A stretch of DNA of 64,000 nucleotides from Leptolinea sp964397625. Lineage in GTDB: Bacteria > Chloroflexota > Anaerolineae > Anaerolineales > Anaerolineaceae. The position numbers and the translations under genes are program-made. A model generated the notes under the pieces. That model was not told where the DNA came from. It was given only the letters and a program-made list of their open reading frames with translations, and made no database searches. Below, one piece after another: positions 43,273-53,246 of the stretch. Numbering within the stretch: position 1 is the stretch's first letter; every line of letters starts with the position of its first letter. Location: assembly GCA_964397625.1 (NCBI GenBank), contig CAYNJT010000001.1:1-64000 (forward strand), in the 5' to 3' direction.

Positions 43273-43344
43273 GGTAATCCTTAAATAATCACTGTCATGC
43301 CAGTAAAAATCATCGGGTTATGATGAATCGATTTTCAACTCGCA

Positions 43345-43350
43345 TATGAT
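43345..43350 (+). promoter_or_regulatory. -10 element of mutS2
   Basis: TATGAT at 43345-43350, 14 bases before the ATG; the leader would be about 7 nt with no room for a Shine-Dalgarno. -35 is not clear. Confidence 0.4.
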
Positions 43351-43364
43351 AAACTCTCAATGCC

Positions 43365-45761
43365 ATGGACGAAAAAACACTTGAAATCCTTGAATATCCA
43401 AAAGTTCTCGCCCGTTTGGGCTCTTTTGCCGCTTTCAGCGCTTCGAAGGAGCTGGCAGATTCATTAAAGCCAACCCGCAGTCTGGAGGAAGCACGGCGAA
43501 GACAGGCCGTAACATCGGAAGCCGCGCGGTTATTGAGTGTGAATGATTCTACCGGAATTGGCGGATCTGTGGATATTCGGCCTCAGGTCTTGCTGGCAGG
43601 CCGCGGCGGGGTATTGACCCCTGCCGAATTATTGAGCGTGAAAACCACATTGATTGCCGCGCGTGAACTCGCGCGGGTGTTTGATCACAACGCGGAAACT
43701 TATCCGCTGCTCGCGCAGTTGGCTGAACCCCTCTCTCCAAGTCTGGGACTGGTGGACGCCATTTCCCGTTGCATATCCGAACGCGGCGAGGTGCTTGATC
43801 AGGCATCCGAAAAACTGGGAACAGTCCGCCGGGAAGTAAAAATTGCCCATGAACGCCTGATGGCAAAACTTGACCGGATTGTTAACGACAGCAAGCTGGC
43901 TCCCATGCTGCAGGAAGGGATTGTCACCCAGCGGAATGGACGGTATGTTGTGCCACTCCGGGCGGATTACAAAGGACGAATTAAAGCCATCGTGCACGAT
44001 CAATCCGCGTCTGGGGCCACCCTGTTCGTGGAACCATTGGCTACCGTAGAATTGAACAATCATTGGCAGGAACAAATTCTGCTGGAGCAGGAAGAAGAAC
44101 GCCGGGTGCTCAGCGAACTTTCCGGGCAGGTTGGCGCCCATGCGGATGCGCTGACCCAGGTGGTTGAAAGTCTGGCTGCTCTGGACTTTGCCTTTATGTG
44201 CGCCAAATACGCGCAGGAAATTCGCGCGGTTGAACCAGAACTGGTTGCTTTTGATCAAAACAGAATCGCGCCTCACCCGGGCAGCACGATTCATCTGTAC
44301 CAGGCCCGCCACCCCTTGCTTGATCCCGAGATCGTTGTGCCGATCGATTTGGTTCTGGATGAGAAGACCTACGCGCTGGTGATAACCGGACCAAATACCG
44401 GCGGCAAGACTGTTACACTTAAAACACTCGGGCTGCTGGTTCTGATGGCGCAAAGCGGATTGCACCTTCCTGTGCAATCCGGTTCGGTGATTAATGTGTT
44501 TCCGAAGATTTTCGCAGATATCGGAGACGAGCAATCCATTGAGCAATCCCTTTCCACATTTTCCGGACACATACGCAACATTGTGCACATTCTCAAACGG
44601 GCTGACAGGGCATCGTTGGTTTTATTTGACGAATTGGGCGCCGGAACGGACCCACAGGAAGGCGCTGCCCTGGCGAGAGCCATTCTTTCAAATTTGATCA
44701 GCCGCGGGATCACCTGCCTCGTGGCTACGCATTATCCTGAATTGAAGATTTACGCGCATTCCACTCCTGGCGCGATGAACGCCAGTATGGAATTCAACCT
44801 TCAAACATTGCGGCCCACTTACCGTCTGAATATTGGACTGCCCGGGCGATCAAACGCGCTTCTTATTGCTGAAAAGATAGGTCTACCGGCCGGGATAATC
44901 GCTGAAGCGCGGTCTTCTGCCAGTGATGAAGATGCGCGGGCAGAAGATCTGCTTGACGAAATACACAATCAACGTGACCAGGCCCGCAAAGACCGGCAGC
45001 AGGCGGAAGAATTGCGGCGTCTGGCAGAAACGCGGGAAAAAGAATTAGCCGCACGATTAGCCCTCATCGAAGATGAGCGCCGAATTATTCTGGAGAGAGC
45101 CAGGGAAGAAGCTGAAAACCGGGTAACGGCCATAGAGCGTGAATTGGACGACCTACGGAGAGAATTGAGCCGCGCACGCCAACCTCTTGGAGCGCTCGAA
45201 AAATCCGCGGAAGTGTTGGAAAGACTTCACAAGAAAGTAGAAAAACCGGTGGAACGTAAACCGGAAAACAATCCTCCGGCCGCCGGTCTTCAGCTGGGGG
45301 AAAAGGTGAGAATCCGCTCCATAGGGATGGAAGGTTTGGTCTGCGGGGTCAGCGCCACTGACGTGGAAGTGCAGGCGGGTTCCATGCGTATGAGGGTTCG
45401 CCCGAATGATATTGAACGCCGGATTGAACAGAAAAGCACAAGCCGGGCCGCAAAACCTGCCGAAACGCCAACACGCTCGTTCTCTGGAGCAGGCAGCAGC
45501 CTTACACCTTCGCCTGGTATGGAGATTGACTTGCGTGGACAGCGAGCTGAAGACGCACTGGCAGCCCTGGACCGTTACATCGAATCAGCTTACCTGGCTG
45601 GAATGCCATTTGTGCGGATCATTCACGGTAAGGGTACAGGACGGTTGCGCCAGGTGCTGCGCGACGCGTTGCGTGATTCACCTCATGTAAACCGTTGGGA
45701 GGATGGCCTGCGTAATGAGGGCGGTGAAGGCGTTACAGTAGCCCATCTAAATATTGATTAA
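43365..45761 (+). CDS. mutS2: MutS2 endonuclease / ribosome-rescue ATPase
   Basis: 798 residues, full length. MutS core with lever and clamp (about 1-300), Walker A TGPNTGGKT (341-349) and Walker B LVLFDELGAGTDP, a long coiled coil with Arg/Glu/Leu repeats (about 515-640), a KOW-like patch (LGEKVRIRSIGMEGLVCGV) and a C-terminal Smr nuclease domain (IDLRGQRAEDALAALD to HGKGTGRLR). It lacks the MutS mismatch-recognition domain. Bacterial MutS2 suppresses recombination and, in Bacillus, splits collided ribosomes. Its end faces the minus-strand BTAD regulator across a bidirectional terminator. Confidence 0.96.
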   Translation: MDEKTLEILEYPKVLARLGSFAAFSASKELADSLKPTRSLEEARRRQAVTSEAARLLSVNDSTGIGGSVDIRPQVLLAGRGGVLTPAELLSVKTTLIAARELARVFDHNAETYPLLAQLAEPLSPSLGLVDAISRCISERGEVLDQASEKLGTVRREVKIAHERLMAKLDRIVNDSKLAPMLQEGIVTQRNGRYVVPLRADYKGRIKAIVHDQSASGATLFVEPLATVELNNHWQEQILLEQEEERRVLSELSGQVGAHADALTQVVESLAALDFAFMCAKYAQEIRAVEPELVAFDQNRIAPHPGSTIHLYQARHPLLDPEIVVPIDLVLDEKTYALVITGPNTGGKTVTLKTLGLLVLMAQSGLHLPVQSGSVINVFPKIFADIGDEQSIEQSLSTFSGHIRNIVHILKRADRASLVLFDELGAGTDPQEGAALARAILSNLISRGITCLVATHYPELKIYAHSTPGAMNASMEFNLQTLRPTYRLNIGLPGRSNALLIAEKIGLPAGIIAEARSSASDEDARAEDLLDEIHNQRDQARKDRQQAEELRRLAETREKELAARLALIEDERRIILERAREEAENRVTAIERELDDLRRELSRARQPLGALEKSAEVLERLHKKVEKPVERKPENNPPAAGLQLGEKVRIRSIGMEGLVCGVSATDVEVQAGSMRMRVRPNDIERRIEQKSTSRAAKPAETPTRSFSGAGSSLTPSPGMEIDLRGQRAEDALAALDRYIESAYLAGMPFVRIIHGKGTGRLRQVLRDALRDSPHVNRWEDGLRNEGGEGVTVAHLNID

Positions 45762-45764
45762 ATA

Positions 45765-45809
45765 AAAAAGGTCGATAGTGTTTTCTCCCGATTCACTACC
45801 GACCTTTTT
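45765..45809. terminator. bidirectional terminator between mutS2 and the BTAD regulator
   Basis: AAAAGGTCG-A-TAGTG pairs with CACTA-C-CGACCTTTT around a 15-nt loop, giving a T-run on both strands. It ends mutS2 on the plus strand and the BTAD/recN operon on the minus strand. Confidence 0.85.
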
Positions 45810-45927
45810 GCGCTGGTTCCCTCTACCTGCGCAGCCAATGTCCACATAACTTGAAACATTATATAAGCATACCGTTGCCAAAACGTGGACAAAACGCATA
45901 AAATTATTACTTTGTTGACTCAATAAA

Positions 45928-48900
45928 CTAATTTGTTCGTGAATCTGAGTTCGATACGTTTTTCAAGTTCTCCAGAAAAGTGATAAATCGCTGCATGTCA
46001 AATGATTTATTACTTATCGAGACAGATTGAAGCTTTGAAATAAATATATCAATCCAGGGTTCAGTCGAAAACCCGTGCATTTGGACCAAATTTCCAAAAG
46101 TAATCTCTGCCATTACATTGTCCAATGAGTCAAAGATCATTTTAGTCTGATGATCACTTTCCGGGAAGATGATTGCTGATATCTTACGATTGGCTGCTTC
46201 CGTGAAAGCATCCGCATCCAGTCGTTGGGCTTCTTCTTTGTTCCCCATGTCAGCCAGAAGAATGGCTTTTAAATGCATCGCCGGCAAGTAAATGGATGCA
46301 AAATCCGCCTGGCGGGCCAGTGCAATACCTTTTTCAAGCAATTCTAATCCTGTGTGGGTCTCTCCGGCTTTCGCCATGGCATATCCTTTGCGGTAAAGAC
46401 TATTTATTCCCGGGTAGGTCATCATAATCTTTTCGCTACCGAGAGAATATTCAGTAATCGCCGATCGAAAATCCTTCAGACCTAAGAAAATGTCTCCACG
46501 CACACAATATGCTTCAGATGCATTTTCAAAATACCCCTTTTCAAGCGAGATATTCAGTACCATATTGGCCAATTCCCAGGCTTTGTCGTACCTGCCGGTA
46601 TGATAAAAAATTCGCGCTTGAATAATGTGAGCCAGAGAGGAAGTCCGGGGATTTTGAAGCGCTTCAGAACTCTTTAAACACAACTTAATCTCTTCTTCAG
46701 CCACATCAAAGCGCCCGCCATAATAAGCAGCCATTGCGAGGCAAACATGAATATTGGATTGAGCCGTTGGGTGATTGATCAGCAGGTACGCATTTAGTAA
46801 ACCCTGGTGTCCGGTAATTTTGGCTTTTTCAGGCCAACCCATAAGACAATAAAGTACGGCAAGCTGGTATTGAACGGACGTTACTGCCTGGCGTATTTTT
46901 ATAGTAGACAAATCCTTTCCGAGTTCGATAGCCTTCGTATAAAGCTGAATTGCCTTTTCGTTTTTCAATCCAGTTGAGAGAGCTATACCAAGCCGGCTGC
47001 GCGCCTGGATCTTCTCATAAAGGTTATCCGTTTTTTCTAAAATTTGAATACTTTGCTCCAATAAAACAATGGCTTTTTCTATCTCCAATGAAAAAATTGC
47101 CGCAAGAGCCATGCCGCTTAAACCCGCGCCGGTCAACAGGGGATCACTAGTCTGCTGACCGGTTTCATACATGGCTGTGAAGTTTTCATCCAGAGCCCTT
47201 ACATCCATGACGTTATAGGCCAGGTCTCCCCACGCATAGAAGAGTTCGTAAAGAGAATCCAGAGGAATTGCCTGTGCCTCTACAATGCGTATACTGTTGG
47301 CTTTATTAAATGCATTATAGGCTTCATGAATGGAATACAACGTGCGGGCGTATTGGCCTGCTTTGACCCAGTATTGAAACGCGTTAACCGATTTGCCGGC
47401 TGATTCATAATGTCGCGCGATGCTGCCGGCCTGACGGTTTATGATTGAGCTTTTTTGTGATGAAAGTGCATCGGCAATTTGTTCATGCAAATGGCATAAT
47501 CTGGCTGGAGATAGACGTGATATCAGCGAATCCCGAATGAGACTATGATTGAACGCATATTGTCCGGGTGCTCCGCTGCTTTTGATAGCGTGAATAAATT
47601 GTTTCTCTTCGAGTTCTTCCAGACAATGAACTAAATTGACCGTGTCAAGTATATGGATGCGACTGAGAACATCAAATTGAAATTCCATTCCGTAAACTGC
47701 TGCCGTGTAAAGCAAATCCCGCGCCTGTGAAGTCAGGTTCTTTTCTTTCTCAATAAAAATATGAGAAAGATTATCACCAACAGGGAAATTTTCATTCTCA
47801 CAATCTATAAGATCATCAAAAGATGTCAAAATGGCATGGATCGTCTCATGGATAAACAATGGATTCCCGGCAGTTGCCCGATACATGCGGTCAAGAAAAC
47901 TCTCCGTCGGAGACTGATCTGTCAACTTCTCAATCAGTTGAGCCATTTCTTTTCGTGATAAGGGGCCTAGAGCAATCCGAGGCCAATTCTTGTGATCTTT
48001 GTTCTCTAAAAGAACAGAATGAATCTGTGGATTTTTTATCTCCGTTCTGGAGGTAATAATAAAAAAGCCATGCTCTTTAAAAAACGACTTTTGCTCGAGG
48101 AACATGAACATTTCCAGCGTGTCCAGGTCGCACCATTGGACATCATCCAATACGATGAGCATGCGTTTTTGCCGGCTGCAAGACAGGAAGAGATGGTACA
48201 GAGCGTTAAAAAGCTCCGTCCGACCTTCCCGTGAAGAGATCTCGGCTTCGGATGGTGAGATACTGGTCTTTCGTACTATATCGGGCACGAGAATGGATAA
48301 CGGCTTCAACCAACGGGTATCAAGATGTTCAATATCTTCACGAGCAACTTCATTGCGGATCATCCGAATCAATGGCTGCAATGGAAGGTGCGCGTCCTCC
48401 TCCTGACAGGATGCCTGAGCCAATCTCGGTTTTTCTGGAAGAGAATCGTAAAACTGCTGTACCAACCGGGTTTTTCCCGAACCAATTTCACCTGTAATCA
48501 TCAAAAAGCTGCCGGAAAAATATTCCCTTTCCAGTTTTTCAAGCTCTGGTTTCCGACCGATAAACACATTACGGGTTGCAGCTCTGTTATGAGCTCCGGA
48601 AGGTAAGATGCGATCCCGTTCTTCAACTGAGAATCTATTATTCCCATCCGTGGTGAATTTAATAAAATCGGGGGGCTCTGCATCCAATTCTTGTTCATAG
48701 AGAACCTTTAGATGGGAATAAAACGCCTGGGCTTCGTGTATCCGTCCTGAATTGTAGAGTAGAGAGATTAACCTGGTTTGAAGTGAAACATTCAAGGCAT
48801 CTGTCTCTAGAGCTTTATTCATGAAAAGAATGGCCCTATCCACGTCGCCAATGGTGGAAAAATGGTCTGCCAAAAGTTCCAGACACTTTAGCCGGTAATA

Positions 48901-49392
48901 TTCCAATGTTGATGCTTTTTCCTGCATCCAATTATCAAATTCATGCGTATTACTTATTTTCACGCCGGAAAGAAAATTGGGTGAACGCCACAGAGATACA
49001 GCTTTTTCCAGATCCGCAATGAGGGTTTCCGAAAAAACCGGGACCCCGATTGATGTATCCAGGATGTGGCGAATTGGTTGGATGCATTGGAGAAAATCGC
49101 GTATGTCGGTATGAACAGAATCATCATTCAGCCAGACTCTGTCATGGTCTGTTTCCAGAATTTCCGCGAAAGGCAGCTGATTGCGCAGTTTACTCAAGAG
49201 TTCGCGCAACTGCCGGCGGGCATCCGTCTCTTTTGTTTCCGGCCAGAATCGATTCAGCAAATCTCCCCTGCCAACCCCTTCTGGCTGACAGGCAAGAAAG
49301 TATAAAAGGGTTCGCAACTGCCTGCGCTGGATGACCAGTGGTTTGCCATTGAATAGAATGGCCGGGGGTCCCAGCACCAGGATTTCCAACAT
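45928..49392 (-). CDS. giant BTAD/AAA/TPR transcriptional regulator (SARP-MalT-like)
   Basis: 1154 residues. An N-terminal winged helix (about 1-95, LEILVLGPPAILFNG then RRQLRTLLYFLAC), a BTAD helical domain (about 100-245), an AAA ATPase with Walker A TGEIGSGKT (300-308) and Walker B LIVLDDVQW, and a long TPR array (about 640-1100). Such proteins gate transcription through ligand or partner binding to the TPR and ATP state. It is the last gene of the ssb-translin-nadK-B-box-recN operon (5-base gap to recN), an unusual place for this class, and may respond to DNA stress. Its target is unknown. Confidence 0.87.
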   Translation of the reverse strand: MLEILVLGPPAILFNGKPLVIQRRQLRTLLYFLACQPEGVGRGDLLNRFWPETKETDARRQLRELLSKLRNQLPFAEILETDHDRVWLNDDSVHTDIRDFLQCIQPIRHILDTSIGVPVFSETLIADLEKAVSLWRSPNFLSGVKISNTHEFDNWMQEKASTLEYYRLKCLELLADHFSTIGDVDRAILFMNKALETDALNVSLQTRLISLLYNSGRIHEAQAFYSHLKVLYEQELDAEPPDFIKFTTDGNNRFSVEERDRILPSGAHNRAATRNVFIGRKPELEKLEREYFSGSFLMITGEIGSGKTRLVQQFYDSLPEKPRLAQASCQEEDAHLPLQPLIRMIRNEVAREDIEHLDTRWLKPLSILVPDIVRKTSISPSEAEISSREGRTELFNALYHLFLSCSRQKRMLIVLDDVQWCDLDTLEMFMFLEQKSFFKEHGFFIITSRTEIKNPQIHSVLLENKDHKNWPRIALGPLSRKEMAQLIEKLTDQSPTESFLDRMYRATAGNPLFIHETIHAILTSFDDLIDCENENFPVGDNLSHIFIEKEKNLTSQARDLLYTAAVYGMEFQFDVLSRIHILDTVNLVHCLEELEEKQFIHAIKSSGAPGQYAFNHSLIRDSLISRLSPARLCHLHEQIADALSSQKSSIINRQAGSIARHYESAGKSVNAFQYWVKAGQYARTLYSIHEAYNAFNKANSIRIVEAQAIPLDSLYELFYAWGDLAYNVMDVRALDENFTAMYETGQQTSDPLLTGAGLSGMALAAIFSLEIEKAIVLLEQSIQILEKTDNLYEKIQARSRLGIALSTGLKNEKAIQLYTKAIELGKDLSTIKIRQAVTSVQYQLAVLYCLMGWPEKAKITGHQGLLNAYLLINHPTAQSNIHVCLAMAAYYGGRFDVAEEEIKLCLKSSEALQNPRTSSLAHIIQARIFYHTGRYDKAWELANMVLNISLEKGYFENASEAYCVRGDIFLGLKDFRSAITEYSLGSEKIMMTYPGINSLYRKGYAMAKAGETHTGLELLEKGIALARQADFASIYLPAMHLKAILLADMGNKEEAQRLDADAFTEAANRKISAIIFPESDHQTKMIFDSLDNVMAEITFGNLVQMHGFSTEPWIDIFISKLQSVSISNKSFDMQRFITFLENLKNVSNSDSRTN

Positions 49393-49397
49393 CCTGG

Positions 49398-51125
49398 TTA
49401 CCTCGGTCTATCCTGGCTGGTAAATTCCCGGGCTTCTGTCAAGATTTCGCGTGCAGACCCCAGACCAGCATCACCTGTGCTGCCAAGCATGGCGGCCAGT
49501 TCATTGATTCGATCATCGCCTGCCAGTAGACGTGTTTCTGTTATGGTACGATCATGGAGCAAGGTTTTACATACCGTGTAATGCTGATCGCCAAAAGCGG
49601 CCAATTGCGGCAGGTGGGTGACACAAAAAACCTGGTGCGCCCGAGCAACCTGCCATAGTTTTTGCCCCACTATGGTGCCAACTCGTCCTCCAATACCCTG
49701 ATCAATTTCGTCAAAGATAAGGGTGGGAATATCATCCGCATGGGCCAGTACATTTTTTAATGCCAGCATTAGCCGGGATGTTTCCCCGCCGGAGGCGATG
49801 CGTGCCATTGGTTTCAGCCCTTCACCGGGATTTGGCGCGATGAGAAATTCCACCTGATCGAAACCTGAGGCATCAAACCGAACAGTTTCACCGGTTTCGG
49901 TTTGCAGGCCATTTTCATCGGGTTGGGTCTGAAAGTCCACCTGAAAACGCGCGCCAGGCATACGCAGGTCTTGAAGCTGCCGCTCAACCGCGGCAGAAAG
50001 GTCGCTGGCAGCCTGTTTTCTTGTAAGGCTCATTTCTCTGGCTCGGGCGGCCAGACTGGCAAGCAGTACCTTTTCATCTTTCTCGAGCTGTTCAATTTGT
50101 TCGCCGGTATGTTCTATGGAATCAAGCTGCCTGCGGGCTTCAATGGCGAATGCCAGAACCGCGGATTCATCGCCGCCATATTTACGGCACAAAATCTTAA
50201 TCAGCTCCAACCTGTCTTCCATCTGTTCAAGGCGTCGCGGATTGACTTCGATCTGATCCAGGTAATCCTGCAATTCTCGATTCAGTGTGGTTATTTCATC
50301 CGCCGTTGTTTCCGCTTTCTCGAAAAGGGGAGACATGGAAGGGTCAATACGAGCCAGAGACGAGATGGCGCGCACTACCTGGCCAAAAAGGTCGCTGACC
50401 GAAGGGGCTTCTGCTTCACCCTCGTCAAGCAGGCGGAGCGCTTCCTGTCCGAGAGAGGCCAGGTTTTCCGCGTTGGCCAACCGGTCACGCTCTACGACCA
50501 GTTCATCCATTTCACCGGGTTTCAGGTGCGCGGATTCAATTTCATTGACCTGATAGCGCAACAGGTCGGTCATACGGGCGGCGTCTTTCTCCTGTTCACG
50601 CAACCCGGCAAGATTCTTTCGCAGGGTAATAAGGCGCTGGTATTCTTCGCGATATTCCGAAAGCTGTTTTCCGGTTCCGGCAAAACGATCAAGCAGTATG
50701 ATATGCTGGCGCGTGTTCAGCAGAGATAAATGTTCCGATTGGCCGTGGATATCCAGCAAAAGAGAGCCAATCTCCTTCAACAAACCCTGGCTCACCGCCC
50801 GGCCGTTCACGCGGCTGGACGTGCGCCCTTCCCTACGGATTTCACGGCTTAGTGTGATCCAGCCTTCCTGATCCTGTAAATCTTCCCGTTTCAAGATATC
50901 ATCCACAGGTGAATTTGTTGAGAAAACGGCTTCCAATAGAGATCGGTCTTCTCCGCCGCGGATCATTTCAACATCTGCTTTACCACCGACCAATGCTTCG
51001 ATAGCATCCAAAATAATGGATTTCCCGGCCCCGGTCTCACCCGTGAAAATGATCAATCCCGGGTCGAACCGCAGGTCCAACCGTTGGATGATGGCAAAGT
51101 TCTCAATGTGTAATTCTGTCAGCAT
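49398..51125 (-). CDS. recN: DNA repair protein RecN
   Basis: 575 residues, an SMC-like ATPase. Walker A TGETGAGKS (28-36) near the N-terminus, a long central coiled coil (about 155-360), then the ABC signature IASGGETSRLMLALK and Walker B TLIFDEIDQGIGG near the C-terminus. RecN acts early in double-strand break repair by tethering DNA. It lies in the operon between the B-box protein and the BTAD regulator. A 275-codon open frame on the opposite strand is a compositional shadow. Confidence 0.96.
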   Translation of the reverse strand: MLTELHIENFAIIQRLDLRFDPGLIIFTGETGAGKSIILDAIEALVGGKADVEMIRGGEDRSLLEAVFSTNSPVDDILKREDLQDQEGWITLSREIRREGRTSSRVNGRAVSQGLLKEIGSLLLDIHGQSEHLSLLNTRQHIILLDRFAGTGKQLSEYREEYQRLITLRKNLAGLREQEKDAARMTDLLRYQVNEIESAHLKPGEMDELVVERDRLANAENLASLGQEALRLLDEGEAEAPSVSDLFGQVVRAISSLARIDPSMSPLFEKAETTADEITTLNRELQDYLDQIEVNPRRLEQMEDRLELIKILCRKYGGDESAVLAFAIEARRQLDSIEHTGEQIEQLEKDEKVLLASLAARAREMSLTRKQAASDLSAAVERQLQDLRMPGARFQVDFQTQPDENGLQTETGETVRFDASGFDQVEFLIAPNPGEGLKPMARIASGGETSRLMLALKNVLAHADDIPTLIFDEIDQGIGGRVGTIVGQKLWQVARAHQVFCVTHLPQLAAFGDQHYTVCKTLLHDRTITETRLLAGDDRINELAAMLGSTGDAGLGSAREILTEAREFTSQDRPR

Positions 51126-51132
51126 AGGCCGG

Positions 51133-51660
51133 CTACTTGATCTGTATCCCGCTCAGGCGGGTATAAACAGTGGTGCTTACAATTACTGCGTAAACAATGG
51201 GCCAGATAAATCCCAACAGGCTTCCAAATCCGGCTCCGGTAATAAGGATCAAGACCAAAATCGGCAAAAGGTTAATCACCGCGCCCAGTGCCGTGGCGGC
51301 TGCGGTCAACCGGAAAAGTGGCTTGCTGCGGCGCCGACCGGTGATCTTGCGGACGGCTTCGGCAATGCCCAAACCGACTGCCGGCGCCAGTAAGAGCGAA
51401 AAAAATCCCACAAAACTCACCAGTAAACTGCCAATGAACGACAGTATCCCGGCGGCCAGAAAGGCCAGGAAATAGTCCTGCGATTTGGCGGTGTCAAATA
51501 TTTTTTGTTGTGAACGAACACATTCCTTACAGCGGTATCCTGTTGGAGTGGAGATGGCGCATTCCGTACAAATGGGTTTCTCACAACGATTACAGCGCAG
51601 GTAGGTTTCCCGTTCCGGGTGATTGGCGCAGTGCATGGTGTTGGACGAGGGTGTGGTCAT
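51133..51660 (-). CDS. B-box zinc-finger membrane protein
   Basis: 175 residues. The N-terminal B-box-type zinc finger has Cys and His ligands in CANHPERE, LRCNRCEKPICTECA and YRCKECVRSQQ, followed by hydrophobic segments (about 60-95 and 120-165) that give three or four membrane helices. Such proteins are common in Chloroflexota and Actinobacteria, with no assigned role. It overlaps the nadK stop by 4 bases, and recN follows after 7 bases, so it is translationally linked to both. Confidence 0.83.
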   Translation of the reverse strand: MTTPSSNTMHCANHPERETYLRCNRCEKPICTECAISTPTGYRCKECVRSQQKIFDTAKSQDYFLAFLAAGILSFIGSLLVSFVGFFSLLLAPAVGLGIAEAVRKITGRRRSKPLFRLTAAATALGAVINLLPILVLILITGAGFGSLLGFIWPIVYAVIVSTTVYTRLSGIQIK

Positions 51661-52532
51661 ACGATATTCTCAGTGCTTGGATTGTGTTCCATGTACAGGG
51701 TGATGTTACGGTAAAAGTACCCGGGATCTTTCAGGCGCACCATGCGCAGACGGTAGTCTGAGACGGTACATTCAATATTGTCGCCGTCAATAACCACGAC
51801 GGGCGGATGTCCGTCAACACTCAAGACCGCTTCATGGCTGGTATTGACCAGAATACTGACTTTGACCCCCTCCGGCAGAACAATGGCGCGATCCATGGAA
51901 AGGTGCGGGGCTACGGGCACAATCAGGATGTTTCGCATTTCCGGTGGGATGATGGGGCCTCCGGCGGCCAATGAATAAGCGGTGGAACCCGTGGGCGTGG
52001 CTACTATAAGGCCGTCAGCCACATAGGTTGAGGTGACGTAACCGCTTACGCTGGCCGTCAGGCGGATGGGGCGTACAAATTGTCCGCGGCAGACCACAAC
52101 TTCATTGATGGACTGCCAGCATCCAAGAGATTGCCCGCCGCGAAAATGCTCGATTTTGAGCATCATGCGCTCTTCCAGACGATACAAACCATTCAAAATA
52201 CTTTCCACAGAGGGCTGCCAGTTCACACGGCCGACCTCAGTCAGGAAGCCAAAATGACCCATGTTGATCCCCAGAAGGGGTATGCCTTCCGGCGCGCAGA
52301 TATGCCCGGCACGCAGCATGGTTCCGTCACCCCCAAGCGCGATCATCATGTCATAATCGCAGTCCCTGATTTTTTCAAGCCAGGTATCGTCATACACCGG
52401 GCCGGTATCCACCCTTTCCACGCTGTGTTCTTTCAGGAATCGGGCAACCTCCTCGGATGTCTCGACGGCTTCCGGGAGATCGGGGCGGCAAACAATGGCA
52501 AATTTGCGCGGGGAAGATGACGCCGTTTCCAT
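51657..52532 (-). CDS. nadK: NAD(+) kinase
   Basis: 291 residues. The GGDGT motif (67-71, LGGDGTMLRAGH) and the NE/D-type region TPTGSTAYSLAAGGPIIPP are both present. It phosphorylates NAD+ to NADP+ with ATP or polyphosphate. Neighbourhood with recN is conserved in many bacteria. No ribosome site is seen before its ATG, but the upstream translin gene ends only 57 bases away. It overlaps the B-box gene by 4 bases. Confidence 0.95.
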   Translation of the reverse strand: METASSSPRKFAIVCRPDLPEAVETSEEVARFLKEHSVERVDTGPVYDDTWLEKIRDCDYDMMIALGGDGTMLRAGHICAPEGIPLLGINMGHFGFLTEVGRVNWQPSVESILNGLYRLEERMMLKIEHFRGGQSLGCWQSINEVVVCRGQFVRPIRLTASVSGYVTSTYVADGLIVATPTGSTAYSLAAGGPIIPPEMRNILIVPVAPHLSMDRAIVLPEGVKVSILVNTSHEAVLSVDGHPPVVVIDGDNIECTVSDYRLRMVRLKDPGYFYRNITLYMEHNPSTENIV

Positions 52533-52589
52533 ACGGGTATTATAAGGGATTGTATTGGAACCGGCGGCTTACGGCATTCAGATCACAGA

Positions 52590-53237
52590 TTATTCGGCTT
52601 CTTCAACCCGCCGGGTGTATTCTATTAGACTGTGCTCCATCAATTGAAACCGTAAACTTAACGTTAGATCGCCACGTGTTTTTTCAACAATACTGCGCAC
52701 AAGATCAGTCTGCCGGCGCAAACCCTGGGTAACTGCATCGGGGTAATCCATGGTGACCAGATGCGTATAGATCTCATCCATGCACCCCAGCAGACGTTCA
52801 GCTTCATCGGAATAACCCTGCCTGAGAATATCCAGACAACGGCGGCGTAATTCACCCACCACCTCGGCCAGACCGTTCCAGTAGGTGGCTGTTTCCACGC
52901 CCAGGTCTTCGGGTGATGGAAGATCTTTATTCTGGATCAGCGCGAATGTAATGCTGGCTTCTGTGTATTCTTTAATGGCATCCTGGGTGTAACCGGCATA
53001 GAAAAGGTCGGGGAAGTTGGCCAGGCCGCTTTTTAATCCCTGTACCAATTCCCCGGCCTGTTGAAGTTCTATTAACGCGTTTTCCACCTCTCCTCGATGA
53101 ATGGCGCGGATGGTATGCGCCGCGTGGCGGGTGAGCTGCCTGGCCTGGGCAAGCGCCTGATCCCGCACCTGGGTGCGGGTGTCAAAGTCTTTGTGCGACC
53201 TTTCGCTGATGGATTCAAGCGCCTGCATTTTGATCAT
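52590..53237 (-). CDS. translin-family protein
   Basis: 215 residues, all-helical. Helices with HAAHTIRAIHRGEVENAL, LQQAGELVQGLKSGL, DAIKEYTEASITFALIQ and LLGCMDEIYTHLVTMDYPDAVTQGLRRQTD match bacterial translins, often misnamed haloacid dehalogenase. Eukaryotic translin binds single-stranded DNA and RNA and, with TRAX, is a ribonuclease. In archaea and bacteria the role is not settled. Placement between ssb and nadK-recN suggests a nucleic-acid role, which is inference. Confidence 0.85.
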   Translation of the reverse strand: MIKMQALESISERSHKDFDTRTQVRDQALAQARQLTRHAAHTIRAIHRGEVENALIELQQAGELVQGLKSGLANFPDLFYAGYTQDAIKEYTEASITFALIQNKDLPSPEDLGVETATYWNGLAEVVGELRRRCLDILRQGYSDEAERLLGCMDEIYTHLVTMDYPDAVTQGLRRQTDLVRSIVEKTRGDLTLSLRFQLMEHSLIEYTRRVEEAE

Positions 53238-53246
53238 ATTTATGCT

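Noticed and set aside
43629..44588. 319-codon minus-strand frame opposite mutS2
   Set aside because: MutS2 motifs are intact on the plus strand; the opposite frame shows no domain and no ribosome site.
49902..50729. 275-codon plus-strand frame opposite recN
   Set aside because: RecN is unmistakable on the other strand; the frame is an antisense shadow caused by codon bias.
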